Positions 51,427-60,060 of a DNA stretch of 64,000 bases are shown in pieces. A program made the translations under genes and the position numbers. The notes under the pieces are model-generated. The model did no database searches. It was given only the letters and a program-made list of their open reading frames with translations, and had not been told where the DNA came from. The DNA comes from Aristaeella hokkaidonensis (lineage in GTDB: Bacteria; Bacillota; Clostridia; Christensenellales; Aristaeellaceae): the NCBI RefSeq assembly GCF_018128945.1, contig NZ_CP068393.1, positions 3,100,001 through 3,164,000 of the forward strand. The letters are read 5' to 3'. How positions within the stretch are numbered: the stretch's first letter is position 1; each line of letters starts with the position of its first letter.

Positions 51427-53355
51427 ATGAATTTAACTCAGAAGATTCTGAATGCCCACCTGGTCAGCGGAAAACCCGCGGCAGGCGAAGAGGTCTCCAT
51501 CCGGATTGACCAGACCCTGACGCAGGACTCCACGGGAACCATGGCTTACCTGCAGTTTGAGGCTATGGGTATCGGCCGGGTCAGAACCATGAAGAGCGTA
51601 GCCTATATCGACCACAACACCCTGCAGACCGGCTTTGAAAACGCGGATGACCACCAGTACATCCAGAGCGTGACGAAGAAGCACGGCATCTTCTGCTCCA
51701 AGCCCGGCAACGGCATCTGCCATCAGGTGCACCTGGAGCGCTTCGGCGTACCGGGACTGACCCTGCTGGGCAGCGACAGCCACACTCCCACCGGCGGCGG
51801 CATCGGCATGCTGGCCATCGGCGCGGGCGGCCTGGACGTGGCGGTTGCCATGGGCGGCGGCGCCTACTACCTGACCTACCCGAAGGTGGTCGGTATCCGC
51901 CTGAGCGGCAGCCTTCCCTACGGTGTGGCGGCCAAGGATATCATCCTGGAAGTGCTCCGCCGGCTGACTGTAAAGGGCGGCGTGGGCAAGGTAATGGAAT
52001 ACATCGGCGAGGGCGTGAAGACCCTGACGGTGCCGGAGCGCGCCACCATCGCGAACATGGGCGCGGAACTGGGCGCCACCACCTCCGTCTTCCCCAGTGA
52101 CGAAGTGACCCGCGCCTTCCTGAAGGCCCAGGGCCGGGAAGAGGATTTCCGGGAACTGAGCGCGGACGCGGATGCTGAATATGATGATATCGTGGATATC
52201 GACCTGAACACCCTGGAGCCCCTGGTGGCCCAGCCCCATATGCCCGATAACGTGGACACCGTGAAGAACATCGGACCCATCAAGGTGGACCAGGTGTTCA
52301 TCGGCAGCTGCACCAACTCCAGCTATCAGGATATGATGCGGGTTGCCCGGATCCTGAAGGGCAAGACCGTGCATCCGGACGTGAGCCTGGTGATCGGTCC
52401 CGGATCCAAGCAGGTGCTGACCATGCTGGCCCGCAACGGCGCGCTGGCGGATATGCTGGGCGCCGGTGCCCGGATCCTGGAGAGCGCCTGCGGCCCCTGC
52501 ATCGGCATGGGCCAGAGCCCGAAGACCAACGCGGTCTCCGTGCGGACCAACAACCGGAACTTCTACGCCCGCAGCGGGACTGCCTCCGCGGGCATCTACC
52601 TGACCAGCTGCGAAACCGCGGCGGTGACCGCCCTGACCGGCGTGCTGACCGATCCCCGGACGCTGGACCTGGACCTGACGGTGGAACAGCCGAAGCAGTT
52701 TGAAGTAAACGACAACCTGGTCATCCCGCCGGTGGCGGAGGGCAAGGAAGACACTGTGGACGTGGTCCGCGGCCCGAACATCAAACCCTTCCCGCTGGGA
52801 CATGACCTGGAGAATGACGTCAGCGGCAAGGTCTTGCTGAAGATGGAAGACAACATCACCACAGACCATATCATGCCCAGCAACGCGAAGCTGCTGCCCT
52901 TCCGCAGCAACATCCCGCACCTGGCTGATTTCTGCCTGACCCCCGTGGATGAGACCTTCCCTGCACGGGCCAAGGAAGAAAAGGGCGGCATCCTGGTAGC
53001 CGGCGCCAACTACGGCCAGGGCTCCAGCCGCGAACATGCTGCGCTGGTGCCGTTGTACCTGGGCATTCGTGCCGTGGCGGCCAAGAGCTTCGCCCGTATT
53101 CACCAGGCGAACCTGATCAACAACGGCATCCTGCCCCTGACCTTCGCAGATGAGAAGGACTATGACAGGATTGACCAGGGCGATACACTGAGCCTGCCGG
53201 GCGTCCGGGAAAAGATCGAAGCGGGCGAGGAAACCCTGGTGCTGAAGAACGAGACCAAGGGCGAGACCTACGCCGTGAAGATGCCGCTGACCGAGCGCCA
53301 GAAGGGCATGATCCTCTCCGGCGGACTGATCAACTACATCAGATCCAATGCTTAA
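51427..53355 (+). CDS. Aconitate hydratase
   Basis: A 642-aa [4Fe-4S] enzyme converting citrate to isocitrate, of the shorter clostridial/mitochondrial-like type. ATG 51427 follows GGAGG. The cluster cysteines are in GSCTNSSYQD (about 293-302) and CGPCIGMGQSP (about 354-364); SDSHTPTGGGIG (about 116) and the swivel-domain GANYGQGSSREHAALVP (about 523-539) bind substrate. Monocistronic. Overall G+C and codon use match the housekeeping genes nearby. Confidence 0.93.
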   Translation: MNLTQKILNAHLVSGKPAAGEEVSIRIDQTLTQDSTGTMAYLQFEAMGIGRVRTMKSVAYIDHNTLQTGFENADDHQYIQSVTKKHGIFCSKPGNGICHQVHLERFGVPGLTLLGSDSHTPTGGGIGMLAIGAGGLDVAVAMGGGAYYLTYPKVVGIRLSGSLPYGVAAKDIILEVLRRLTVKGGVGKVMEYIGEGVKTLTVPERATIANMGAELGATTSVFPSDEVTRAFLKAQGREEDFRELSADADAEYDDIVDIDLNTLEPLVAQPHMPDNVDTVKNIGPIKVDQVFIGSCTNSSYQDMMRVARILKGKTVHPDVSLVIGPGSKQVLTMLARNGALADMLGAGARILESACGPCIGMGQSPKTNAVSVRTNNRNFYARSGTASAGIYLTSCETAAVTALTGVLTDPRTLDLDLTVEQPKQFEVNDNLVIPPVAEGKEDTVDVVRGPNIKPFPLGHDLENDVSGKVLLKMEDNITTDHIMPSNAKLLPFRSNIPHLADFCLTPVDETFPARAKEEKGGILVAGANYGQGSSREHAALVPLYLGIRAVAAKSFARIHQANLINNGILPLTFADEKDYDRIDQGDTLSLPGVREKIEAGEETLVLKNETKGETYAVKMPLTERQKGMILSGGLINYIRSNA

Positions 53356-53378
53356 TGCGGAGACGTTTAAGGGTTAAA

Positions 53379-53467
53379 TGAAATATGAGCCTGAAGGCTC
53401 ATGTGAAATACGGCTTCGCCGTGTGAAATGTGGCTTCGCCACATGAAATATTCGACTTCGTCGAATG
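53379..53467 (+). repeat. Array of four mini-hairpins with constant TGAAAT spacers
   Basis: TGAAAT occurs at 53379, 53404, 53424 and 53444. Each is followed by a different but perfect hairpin: ATGAGCC-tgaa-GGCTCAT, ACGGC-ttc-GCCGT, TGTGGC-ttc-GCCACA (its first T belongs to the spacer) and ATTCGAC-ttc-GTCGAAT. Period is 20-25 bp. Stems change on both sides in each unit while spacer and loop stay constant. It sits just after the aconitase stop codon. Confidence 0.85.
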
Positions 53468-53487
53468 CGATGGATACTTTAAGCAAA

Positions 53488-53527
53488 TAAAAAACACGGA
53501 CGGGAGAATTTCCTGTCCGTGTTTTTA
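53488..53527. terminator. Bidirectional terminator between aconitase and histidine kinase genes
   Basis: AAAAACACGGACGGG...CCTGTCCGTGTTTTTAT, flanked by an A-run and a T-run; serves two convergent genes. Confidence 0.85.
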
Positions 53528-53536
53528 TTCAGTAGA

Positions 53537-54844
53537 TTATGCCGGCTGGAGAAGGAGCATGACGTCGCTGTGGAATTCCTGGCCGTTATGGGAGAAGACG
53601 GCTTTGCCGTGATATTTCTCGGCGGAGGTCCGGATGGACTTCAGACCGATGCCGCTGCCGCTATGGCGGCGGGACAGATATTTGCCGTTACGCTCTTTGA
53701 CCAAGCCGTTGAAGGAATTGGTGGCCACGATATACAGCCGGTTATTCTGTACCAGGCCGGAAAGCAGCAGGCTGCGTTTTTCGGCGGGAATCTCCAGGGA
53801 GGCCGCGACGGCATTCTCCAGGATGTTGCCGATGATGGTGCACAGGTCCACATCCGAGACGGAAGTCTTCTGCGGGATATCAATGCGGAAGGAAATCGGG
53901 ATAGCATTTTCCTTTGCCTTGCCCGCGTAATAGTTCAGCAGGGCATTGAGAGCACGGTTTGAACAGTAATGGCGGGTTTCCGGAACGGGAAGCGCGTCAT
54001 AATATTCATCAATATACTGGCCCAGCTGTTCATAGTTTCCTTCGTGATAAAGGTTCTTCATCGTCAGGATATTCTGGCGGAAGTCATGGCGGGTGCGGGC
54101 GAAGGATTCCATGTACTGCTGCTGGGACTCGAACTGACTTTCCTGCATTTCCAGCATTCTCATCCGCTCCCGGGTACGGGAAGCATTCAGGGCGCCCATG
54201 ACGATCTGGTAATAGATGACACAGAGCATATTCCACAGGATAAGGAAGGTAAAAATGGAAAACAGGAAAGAACGAAAAACGTTGTTGACAAAAAGGGTCT
54301 CATATTTCAGTGGACGGATGAACAAATTGCAGATGATCATGACGCCGGAAAAGGGCAGAGTCATATACCAGATCTTTTCCAGTTTCAGTTCGTCGATGAG
54401 CCGGCTGCCGTGACGGAAGAACGGGAAGAAAAGGATCCCCAGGGCGACAGTGTTGACGCCCAATTGGATCAGGGCCGACTTCAGACTGAGGGTGTTGGCG
54501 CCGGAGGCAGGATCGAAAGAGGCCTCGATGGCACAGGTGAGATTGCAGAGAATGGCCATCAGGGCGGAAACAGACAGGAATACAGCCAGGGTCTTGCTGA
54601 TAGGACACTTCAGGATATGCTGATAGACCACAAAAAAGACCAGCAGCATCGGAAAAAGAACATAGTTGATATCCAGCGAGAACTGGATCGTGACGAAGGC
54701 GGCCATGGGAAGAAGGAACGCGTTCAGTACTGCCAGGATGGCGACGGTTTTCTTCTGGCCGGGCTTCAGCTGATGGCGCATAGGCAGGAGGCACAGAACC
54801 TGGGCCGGGAGTACCATGACAAAGGAGAGCAGGGCTGCAATCAC
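53537..54844 (-). CDS. Sensor histidine kinase, AgrC/GHKL type
   Basis: A 435-aa protein with six or seven N-terminal transmembrane helices (about 1-215), a coiled linker, then the phosphoacceptor box FARTRHDFRQNI (His253) and GHKL ATPase motifs GNILENAVAA (N box) and GSGIGLKSI (G box). GTG 54844 overlaps the regulator's stop codon (GTGA) and has GGAGG ten bases upstream. The polytopic sensor and HDFR-type His box are those of AgrC-like peptide or small-molecule sensors. No AgrB/AgrD pair is visible nearby, so the signal is unknown. Confidence 0.88.
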   Translation of the reverse strand: MIAALLSFVMVLPAQVLCLLPMRHQLKPGQKKTVAILAVLNAFLLPMAAFVTIQFSLDINYVLFPMLLVFFVVYQHILKCPISKTLAVFLSVSALMAILCNLTCAIEASFDPASGANTLSLKSALIQLGVNTVALGILFFPFFRHGSRLIDELKLEKIWYMTLPFSGVMIICNLFIRPLKYETLFVNNVFRSFLFSIFTFLILWNMLCVIYYQIVMGALNASRTRERMRMLEMQESQFESQQQYMESFARTRHDFRQNILTMKNLYHEGNYEQLGQYIDEYYDALPVPETRHYCSNRALNALLNYYAGKAKENAIPISFRIDIPQKTSVSDVDLCTIIGNILENAVAASLEIPAEKRSLLLSGLVQNNRLYIVATNSFNGLVKERNGKYLSRRHSGSGIGLKSIRTSAEKYHGKAVFSHNGQEFHSDVMLLLQPA

Positions 54845-55593
54845 GGGCGGATTCCTCCTTCCGCCATGCTTTCACGGCGAATCCTGGAAAAAGTATAGTC
54901 GGTCCAGAGCTGCTCAATTGTGGCGCGGTTCCGGACGCTGACGGGAAGCCGGAGATCTCCCTGCAGGCAGCAGGTGTTGTCGGCAATATCAGTGATATAG
55001 TCCATATTGACGATGACTCCGCGGAGGACCTGGAGGAAACGGCCATCCTGCTCCAGCTTGGACCAGACGGAAGAAAGCGTCATCCGGGTACGGTATTCTT
55101 TTTTCTGGCGGCTGTGAATAACCAGGTAGTTCCGGTCCGCCGTAAGACAGACCAGGTCACTGTAGGGGAGACTGATTTCCGTTTTGCCGGCGGTAAACCG
55201 GAGGGTCGGGAACGTATCACGGATATGTCCGCGAAGCAGACGGTCCATGACCCGGAAAACGGCCTCAGGTCCTTCGTCCTTGTTGATATAGTCATAGACG
55301 TGCCAGTGGATGGCCTCGGCCTGATGCTCATTGCTGGTGGTCAGGAAAACCAGGCAGACCTCCTCGTCTATTTCGCGGATTCTGGCGGCGGTTTCAATCC
55401 CTGAGATTCCATTCATGTAGACGTCCAGGAAGATAAGAGAAAAATGCTGTGAGGAGAGAGCTTCCAGAAGCTCCTCACCGCCGGAATATGTATGCAGGTC
55501 AAAATGAAGACCGTTCCTGCCGGCGTATTCATTCAGGGTTTCCGACAGTTTTGCCAGGGCATCCGGCCTGTCATCCGTGAGCGCAATGTGCAT
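54841..55593 (-). CDS. LytTR response regulator, AgrA type
   Basis: A 250-aa protein; ATG 55593 behind AAGGAGG. Receiver domain (1-125) with acidic pocket LTDDRPD and phosphoacceptor Asp57 in FLDVYMNG; LytTR DNA-binding domain (about 140-250; FTAGKTEISLPYSDLVCLTADRNYLVIHS). LytTR proteins bind paired 9-10-bp direct repeats; such a pair lies just upstream (55637-55667). First gene of a two-gene operon with the sensor kinase. Confidence 0.9.
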   Translation of the reverse strand: MHIALTDDRPDALAKLSETLNEYAGRNGLHFDLHTYSGGEELLEALSSQHFSLIFLDVYMNGISGIETAARIREIDEEVCLVFLTTSNEHQAEAIHWHVYDYINKDEGPEAVFRVMDRLLRGHIRDTFPTLRFTAGKTEISLPYSDLVCLTADRNYLVIHSRQKKEYRTRMTLSSVWSKLEQDGRFLQVLRGVIVNMDYITDIADNTCCLQGDLRLPVSVRNRATIEQLWTDYTFSRIRRESMAEGGIRP

Positions 55594-55629
55594 TCCGTTT
55601 CCTCCTTCTCCGATAAACACACGGGAGAC

Positions 55630-55702
55630 AGTATATCACTCGTCCCAGATTTTTGCCACTCGTCCCATTTTTATTGATTTCAGAAAGCGATTTTTGTATG
55701 AT
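55630..55702. promoter_or_regulatory. Divergent promoter region with paired direct repeats (LytTR-type site)
   Basis: CACTCGTCCCA occurs at 55637-55647 and 55657-55667, exactly two helical turns apart. To the right is TTGATT (55674-55679), 17 bp, TATGAT (55697-55702), the promoter of the secreted protein at 55771. To the left, on the minus strand, is TATACT (55635-55630) for the regulator gene. The repeats end just before the right-hand -35, the normal position for an activator. A reversed GGGACGAG at 55738 in the leader adds a possible third half-site. Confidence 0.65.
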
Positions 55703-55770
55703 TTTTGCCGTTGTGTGAGCCGCAAGGCTCGAAAAAAGGGACGAGGTCCCGAAGGAAAGAGGAAAACAAA

Positions 55771-56274
55771 ATGAAAAAGCTGGTTGTACTGATCCTGGCA
55801 CTCTGCATGCTGTGCTCTGTCGCGTTCGCGAATGAGCTGACCTGGGCTTCCGTGGAAGAAGCTGCTTCCCAGATCGCCGGTGAATTCAAGACCTTTGATG
55901 AAATCAGCGTGAAAATCTGGATCCCCGAAGTGCTGCAGGCCGTTGAACTGAGCGATGAAGACCGTGAAAGCGGCTACATTGGCTACTTTGCAAGTGATGA
56001 CGCTGCTGTTGCTGTTCAGTACGTGAATATGGAAGGCATGAGCCTGGAAGAATATGAAGCTCAGCTGAAGGAAGACAGCGAAGTTTCCGACATCGAAGCC
56101 GGCACCGTGAACGGCCTGCCCGCCCTGAGCTACGCGATCAAGGATAAGGACACCGGCGTCGTGGCCTTCACCACCGAGATGGGTTATATCCTGGAAGTGG
56201 CCTGTGGTCCTCTGTCCAACGAAGGATTTGCTCAGATGGTCGGCATCATCCTGAGCTCCATCCAGGGCTGCTGA
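55771..56274 (+). CDS. Small secreted protein (167 aa), likely LytTR target
   Basis: ATG 55771 behind AAAGAGG. Signal peptide KKLVVLILALCMLCSVAFA with cleavage before NELTW gives a mature acidic protein of ~147 residues. It has mixed alpha/beta content, with a YFASDDAAVAVQYVNMEGMSLEEYEAQLKED core and SYAIKDKDTGVVAFTTEMGYILEVAC, ending in Cys. No recognised family. It is divergent from the Agr-like operon and shares its operator region, so it is probably the main output of that two-component system. Confidence 0.75.
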   Translation: MKKLVVLILALCMLCSVAFANELTWASVEEAASQIAGEFKTFDEISVKIWIPEVLQAVELSDEDRESGYIGYFASDDAAVAVQYVNMEGMSLEEYEAQLKEDSEVSDIEAGTVNGLPALSYAIKDKDTGVVAFTTEMGYILEVACGPLSNEGFAQMVGIILSSIQGC

Positions 56275-56303
56275 GCAAGGCAAATACCATATACCTGATT
56301 ATG

Positions 56304-56340
56304 ACAGGATGCACCGCATATACGGTGCATCCTGTTTTCA
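56304..56340 (+). terminator. Terminator after the 55771 gene
   Basis: ACAGGATGCACCG-catata-CGGTGCATCCTGT, a perfect 13-bp stem, then TTTCATT. Confidence 0.85.
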
Positions 56341-56403
56341 TTGCAAAGGAACCGTAAAACCGGTATAATACACGGGAAAAGAGAGACAGGAGGGATCACC
56401 TGA

Positions 56404-57225
56404 ATGACGATTTTCGCAGCGTTGAAAGACGCGTTTCGGGCATATAAGGAGCATTTCGGAAACACGGTCAAATTCCTGATTGTGGAGGCCTGCATTACCC
56501 TGGCGGCCCTGACGCCGCTGCTGTTCCTGACGGACAGCAGCCTGAAGGTGTTTGCCCTGCTGGCGGTTCCGCTCTGGATCCTGCTGGTTTTCTGGGGACG
56601 GGTGAACGCGGCCGACGGTATGCGGGACTCGCTGAGGGGCGGAAGCCTGTTCAGCTACAAGCTGATTGATCCCTCTGCATACGGAAAGAAACTGGCATAC
56701 GGCCTGAAGCGGATGCTGATGCTGCTGTTCTGGAGCGTGCCGCTGATTGCCTGCCTGGTGATTGCCAAGATTCATTATTCCGGGGATATGGACGGATTTA
56801 CCCTGCTGCGGGGGATTAAGGACTTCGGAGGCGGGGAACTGATGACCGGCGTTCTGTACCTGATTGCCATTTTTGTCGGCGCGGTACTGCTGGTGGCCTT
56901 TGGATGCGCTTTCCACAGCGGAGACCGGCACGCGTTTATCCGGAACAATACGAAGATGCTGCGCGGCCATCACGGGAAGATCGTCCTGTGCTGGATCTGC
57001 TCCCTGATTACCATCCTGCCGATCATTATTGCGATTGTTGCGGTGATCATCCGCTACCTGCCGGTGCTGCAGGACCTGAACGGTCTGGTGATGAAGACGG
57101 TCAGCCTGCCATCCACCAAGGTGTCCCTGATTATCCTGGCTGTGGGCGGAGTACTGACTATTCCGCTGCTGCCGCTGCGTTCCCTGATTCCCGCGGCGTT
57201 TGTGAACGGACTGGAGAAGGAGTAA
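56404..57225 (+). CDS. Uncharacterised integral membrane protein (273 aa)
   Basis: ATG 56404 follows GGAGGG. Six predicted transmembrane helices with a basic, amphipathic first segment (AALKDAFRAYKEHFGNTVKFLIVE). YGKKLAYGLKRMLML and HHGKIVLCWICSL mark cytosolic basic loops. The overall style is that of the 'DUF975/glycerophosphoryl-permease-like' Clostridia membrane proteins, without a definite assignment. It ends 10 bp before rsuA and probably shares its transcript. Confidence 0.65.
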   Translation: MTIFAALKDAFRAYKEHFGNTVKFLIVEACITLAALTPLLFLTDSSLKVFALLAVPLWILLVFWGRVNAADGMRDSLRGGSLFSYKLIDPSAYGKKLAYGLKRMLMLLFWSVPLIACLVIAKIHYSGDMDGFTLLRGIKDFGGGELMTGVLYLIAIFVGAVLLVAFGCAFHSGDRHAFIRNNTKMLRGHHGKIVLCWICSLITILPIIIAIVAVIIRYLPVLQDLNGLVMKTVSLPSTKVSLIILAVGGVLTIPLLPLRSLIPAAFVNGLEKE

Positions 57226-57235
57226 TACCGGGATC

Positions 57236-57958
57236 ATGAAAATGAGGCTGGACCGCTGGCTGGCTACGCTTTCCGTCGGCAGCCGCAGTGAGGTTAAACA
57301 ATGGATCCGCGGCGGACAGGCCGCGGTGAACGGGCGGGTCATCCGGGATCCCGCCCTTTCTTTTGAGACGGAACAGGACAGCCTGACGCTGAACGGCAAA
57401 GCACTGGACGGACGGGTCGTCCGCCATGTGATGCTGCACAAGCCTGCCGGGCTGCTGACCGCGGCGCGGGACGCCAAGCAGCCTACGGTGATGGACCTGC
57501 TGCCGCCGGTGTACCGGAGCATTGGATGCATGCCGGTGGGCAGGCTGGACAAGGACACTACCGGACTGCTGGTGCTGACCTGCGACGGGGAACTGAACCA
57601 CCGGCTGCTGAGCCCGGGACGCCATGTGGACAAGCGCTACAGGGCGCTGGTGGAAGGCGAACTGGAAGAAAAAGATATTGAAACCTTTGCTTCCGGTATG
57701 GATCTGGGAGATTTCACCGCCCAGCCCGCGAAGCTGACGATCCTGAGACCGTCCGTGGCGGAGGTGATTATCTCCGAAGGAAAGTTCCACCAGGTGAAAC
57801 GGATGTTCTCCGCGGTGGGGCATGAAGTGCTGGAACTGCACCGCTGTGCTTTCGGTCCGCTGGAACTGGATCCGGAACTGGCGGAAGGACAATGGCGGGA
57901 ACTGACGGAAGAGGAACTGAAAGCCCTGCGGGAGGCCGCAGGTATGGGAGAAGCATGA
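57236..57958 (+). CDS. rsuA: 16S rRNA pseudouridine synthase, RsuA family
   Basis: A 240-aa protein. An S4 RNA-binding domain at the N-terminus (3-60; MRLDRWLATLSVGSRSEVKQWIRGGQ) is followed by the synthase fold with the catalytic Asp in PVGRLDKDTTGLLVLT (about 101-116), RYRALVEG and EGKFHQVKRMF. It isomerises one uridine in 16S rRNA (position 516 in E. coli RsuA). It overlaps the methyltransferase gene downstream by four bases (ATGA), pairing two rRNA-modifying enzymes. Confidence 0.9.
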   Translation: MKMRLDRWLATLSVGSRSEVKQWIRGGQAAVNGRVIRDPALSFETEQDSLTLNGKALDGRVVRHVMLHKPAGLLTAARDAKQPTVMDLLPPVYRSIGCMPVGRLDKDTTGLLVLTCDGELNHRLLSPGRHVDKRYRALVEGELEEKDIETFASGMDLGDFTAQPAKLTILRPSVAEVIISEGKFHQVKRMFSAVGHEVLELHRCAFGPLELDPELAEGQWRELTEEELKALREAAGMGEA

Positions 57959-58557
57959 ACGATCATTATTACACCCGGGTGCCCCAGAGCGAATCAAAGC
58001 CGGTGGGGTGCGAGTTTACCTACCGGGGAATTCCGCTGACATTCCAGACGGACGCGGGGGTTTTCTCCAAGGGAGAAGTGGATACCGGTACGCGGCTGCT
58101 GCTGGAAGCACTGCCTGAGGAAATGACCGGGGATATCCTGGACCTGGGCTGCGGCTGGGGCGTAATCGGAATTTCGATAGCGCGGAAGTGGCCGGAAACC
58201 CGGGTGACCATGGCGGACGTGAACACAAGGGCCCTGGACCTGAGCCGGGAAAACGCGAAGCGGAACAAAGCTGAAGTCACCTGCGTGGAGAGCGACGGCA
58301 TGGCCGCCGTGGCGGGCCAGACCTTTGACGCCGTTGTGACCAATCCGCCCATCCGGGCAGGGAAACAGGTGATCTACAAGATGTTCGCAGACGCGGCGAA
58401 GAGCCTGAACCCCGGCGGCGCGCTGTATCTGGTGATCCGGAAACAGCAGGGCGCGGAAAGCTGCATGAAGTACCTGCAGACGCTCTACGGCAGCGTGGAA
58501 AAGCTGGACAAGTCGGCAGGGTTCTGGGTGCTGAAGGCAGCGGAACCGAAAGCATAA
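57955..58557 (+). CDS. Class I SAM methyltransferase, RsmC-like
   Basis: A 200-aa protein; ATG 57955 overlaps the rsuA stop. SAM-binding motif ILDLGCGWGVIGISIA (about 60-75), acidic strand end MADVNTRAL, and the catalytic NPPIRAGK (about 130-137) identify the single-domain RsmC/'16S rRNA m2G' methyltransferase group. FTYRGIPLTFQTDAGVFSKGEVDTGTRLLLE is the conserved N-terminal block of that group. Modifies guanine in 16S rRNA, inferred from the motif and from coupling to rsuA. Confidence 0.9.
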   Translation: MNDHYYTRVPQSESKPVGCEFTYRGIPLTFQTDAGVFSKGEVDTGTRLLLEALPEEMTGDILDLGCGWGVIGISIARKWPETRVTMADVNTRALDLSRENAKRNKAEVTCVESDGMAAVAGQTFDAVVTNPPIRAGKQVIYKMFADAAKSLNPGGALYLVIRKQQGAESCMKYLQTLYGSVEKLDKSAGFWVLKAAEPKA

Positions 58558-58566
58558 AGCAGACAG

Positions 58567-58604
58567 AACGGATCCGGCGGATGAGCGCCGGATCCGTTTT
58601 TTGT
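58567..58604 (+). terminator. Terminator after the rsuA-rsmC-like unit
   Basis: ACGGATCCGGCG and CGCCGGATCCGT pair around GATGAG, followed by TTTTTGTT. Confidence 0.9.
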
Positions 58605-58697
58605 TCAAAAAAGCAGCAAAACAGGAAATGTTTTTCCCCTGTGGACAGAGTATGATCTGCATGCGGCTGCTATTTGGGAAGAAAGGAGGGAACAGCT

Positions 58698-59990
58698 GTG
58701 TATAAGGAAAACATCCAGGCTGCCATCGATTATATCGAGGACAATCTCCGGACAGAAATAACGGCGGCGGAAGCGGCAGAAAAAGCAGGATATTCCGTTT
58801 TTCATTTCTACCGGATTTTCCAGAACATCGTGGGCATGCCGGTGATGCAGTATATTCTCAGGCGGAAACTGCTCCATGCTATCCATGAAATCGGCTCCGG
58901 CAGGAAGAAGACCGATACAGTTCTGGAATACGGGTTTAACACTTATGCCGGTTTTTACAAGGCTTTTGTTCGGGAACTGGGTTATACACCGGCTGAATAC
59001 CTCCGTGAATTCAGGACCCGACAGCCATACAGAATCAACCTTATCCAGGAGGAACAGATTATGCTGACACACAGGAAGATTACAGAGATCCTGGCTGAAT
59101 GGGGCATGGAAAATGAACCTGTAACGGATGTTGTGTATCCAGAAAGCGGTGAGATCAGCAATACCGCCAAATATGTGGGAACGGATTATGTGATCAAATA
59201 CACCGGAAATCTGGGCAATGTGATCAAGGCTATCAGTATTGCCAAAGCGCTGGACAGCGTGGGACTTTATGCGCCGGTTGCAGTGCAGACGACTGACGGA
59301 AAAGAATATGTCAAAAACGGAGAATTGTTTTTCTTCCTCTGCCGGCGGGTGAACGGAGACCGTATCCTTGCCAGCAAAGTTTACCTGGCCGAGTATGAAC
59401 AGAAAGGCCGGTTTATCGGTGAAGTCATCGGCCAGCTGGATCTGGCACTGCAGCAGATTGACGTGCCGGTGGAAGACACGGATACTTTTGCAATTGCCCG
59501 GGATTGGGCATTGCCGGCCCTGCGGGAAGTACTGTCTGCCGAAGGCGCCTTCGCCGGGATCGATATGCAGGAGATGGAAAGACTGTACTACGCGCTGCCG
59601 CGGCAGATTATCCACCGGGATCCGAATCCGGGCAATATCATTGTTTCCAGGGACAAATGGGGATTCATTGACTTCGAGCTGAGTGAACGCAACGTGAGGA
59701 TCTTTGATCCCTGCTATGCAGCAGGTGCGATCCTGTCAGAGACCTTTGAGGACGGAAATGAAGCGAAACTGGAAAGATGGACCGGGATCCTGAAGGAAAT
59801 CATGTGCGGGTATGATTCTGTGGTGCATATGACCGCGGAGGAAAAGGCCGCGATTCCATATATGATTCTGACCAACCAGGTTATTTCCACTGCCTGGTTT
59901 GCAGACAAGGATAAACATCGGGAACTGTATGAAACCAATCTCAAAATGACCCGGTGGATTATCCGGAACTTTGACAAACTGAAGCTGTAA
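58698..59990 (+). CDS. AraC-type regulator fused to a phosphotransferase (APH-like) domain
   Basis: 430 aa; GTG 58698 has AGGAGG eight bases upstream. Residues 1-105 are a full AraC double helix-turn-helix (ITAAEAAEKAGYSVFHFYRIFQ...YGFNTYAGFYKAFVRELGYTPAEYLREFR). After a short linker, residues ~120-430 are an aminoglycoside/choline kinase-like fold with the Brenner motif IIHRDPNPGNIIV (about 304-316) and the metal Asp in GFIDFELSE. Normally AraC tails are fused to sugar-binding or GyrI domains, so a kinase effector domain is unusual. Possibly senses or modifies a small alcohol or antibiotic; substrate unknown. Confidence 0.85.
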   Translation: MYKENIQAAIDYIEDNLRTEITAAEAAEKAGYSVFHFYRIFQNIVGMPVMQYILRRKLLHAIHEIGSGRKKTDTVLEYGFNTYAGFYKAFVRELGYTPAEYLREFRTRQPYRINLIQEEQIMLTHRKITEILAEWGMENEPVTDVVYPESGEISNTAKYVGTDYVIKYTGNLGNVIKAISIAKALDSVGLYAPVAVQTTDGKEYVKNGELFFFLCRRVNGDRILASKVYLAEYEQKGRFIGEVIGQLDLALQQIDVPVEDTDTFAIARDWALPALREVLSAEGAFAGIDMQEMERLYYALPRQIIHRDPNPGNIIVSRDKWGFIDFELSERNVRIFDPCYAAGAILSETFEDGNEAKLERWTGILKEIMCGYDSVVHMTAEEKAAIPYMILTNQVISTAWFADKDKHRELYETNLKMTRWIIRNFDKLKL

Positions 59991-60005
59991 TTGCCGGGAA
60001 AACAA

Positions 60006-60043
60006 AAAGGGGCGCCCTGTCCGTACGGACGGGGCGCCTTTTC
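60006..60043. terminator. Terminator between AraC-APH and anti-sigma genes
   Basis: AAAGGGGCGCC...GTCC-gtac-GGAC...GGCGCCTTTT: a GC-rich stem with A- and T-runs at its sides, suited to both convergent genes. Confidence 0.8.
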
Positions 60044-60060
60044 CGGTATGGCGCTGATGA

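Noticed and set aside
45840..53103. Long antisense frames opposite helicase, ald, alaS and aconitase genes (up to 636 codons)
   Set aside because: They mirror strongly conserved genes in GC-rich code; translations are His/Gln/Gly-rich and unlike any fold.
53379..53467. CRISPR array
   Set aside because: Units of 20-25 bp whose variable parts are self-complementary hairpins, not spacers; no cas genes.
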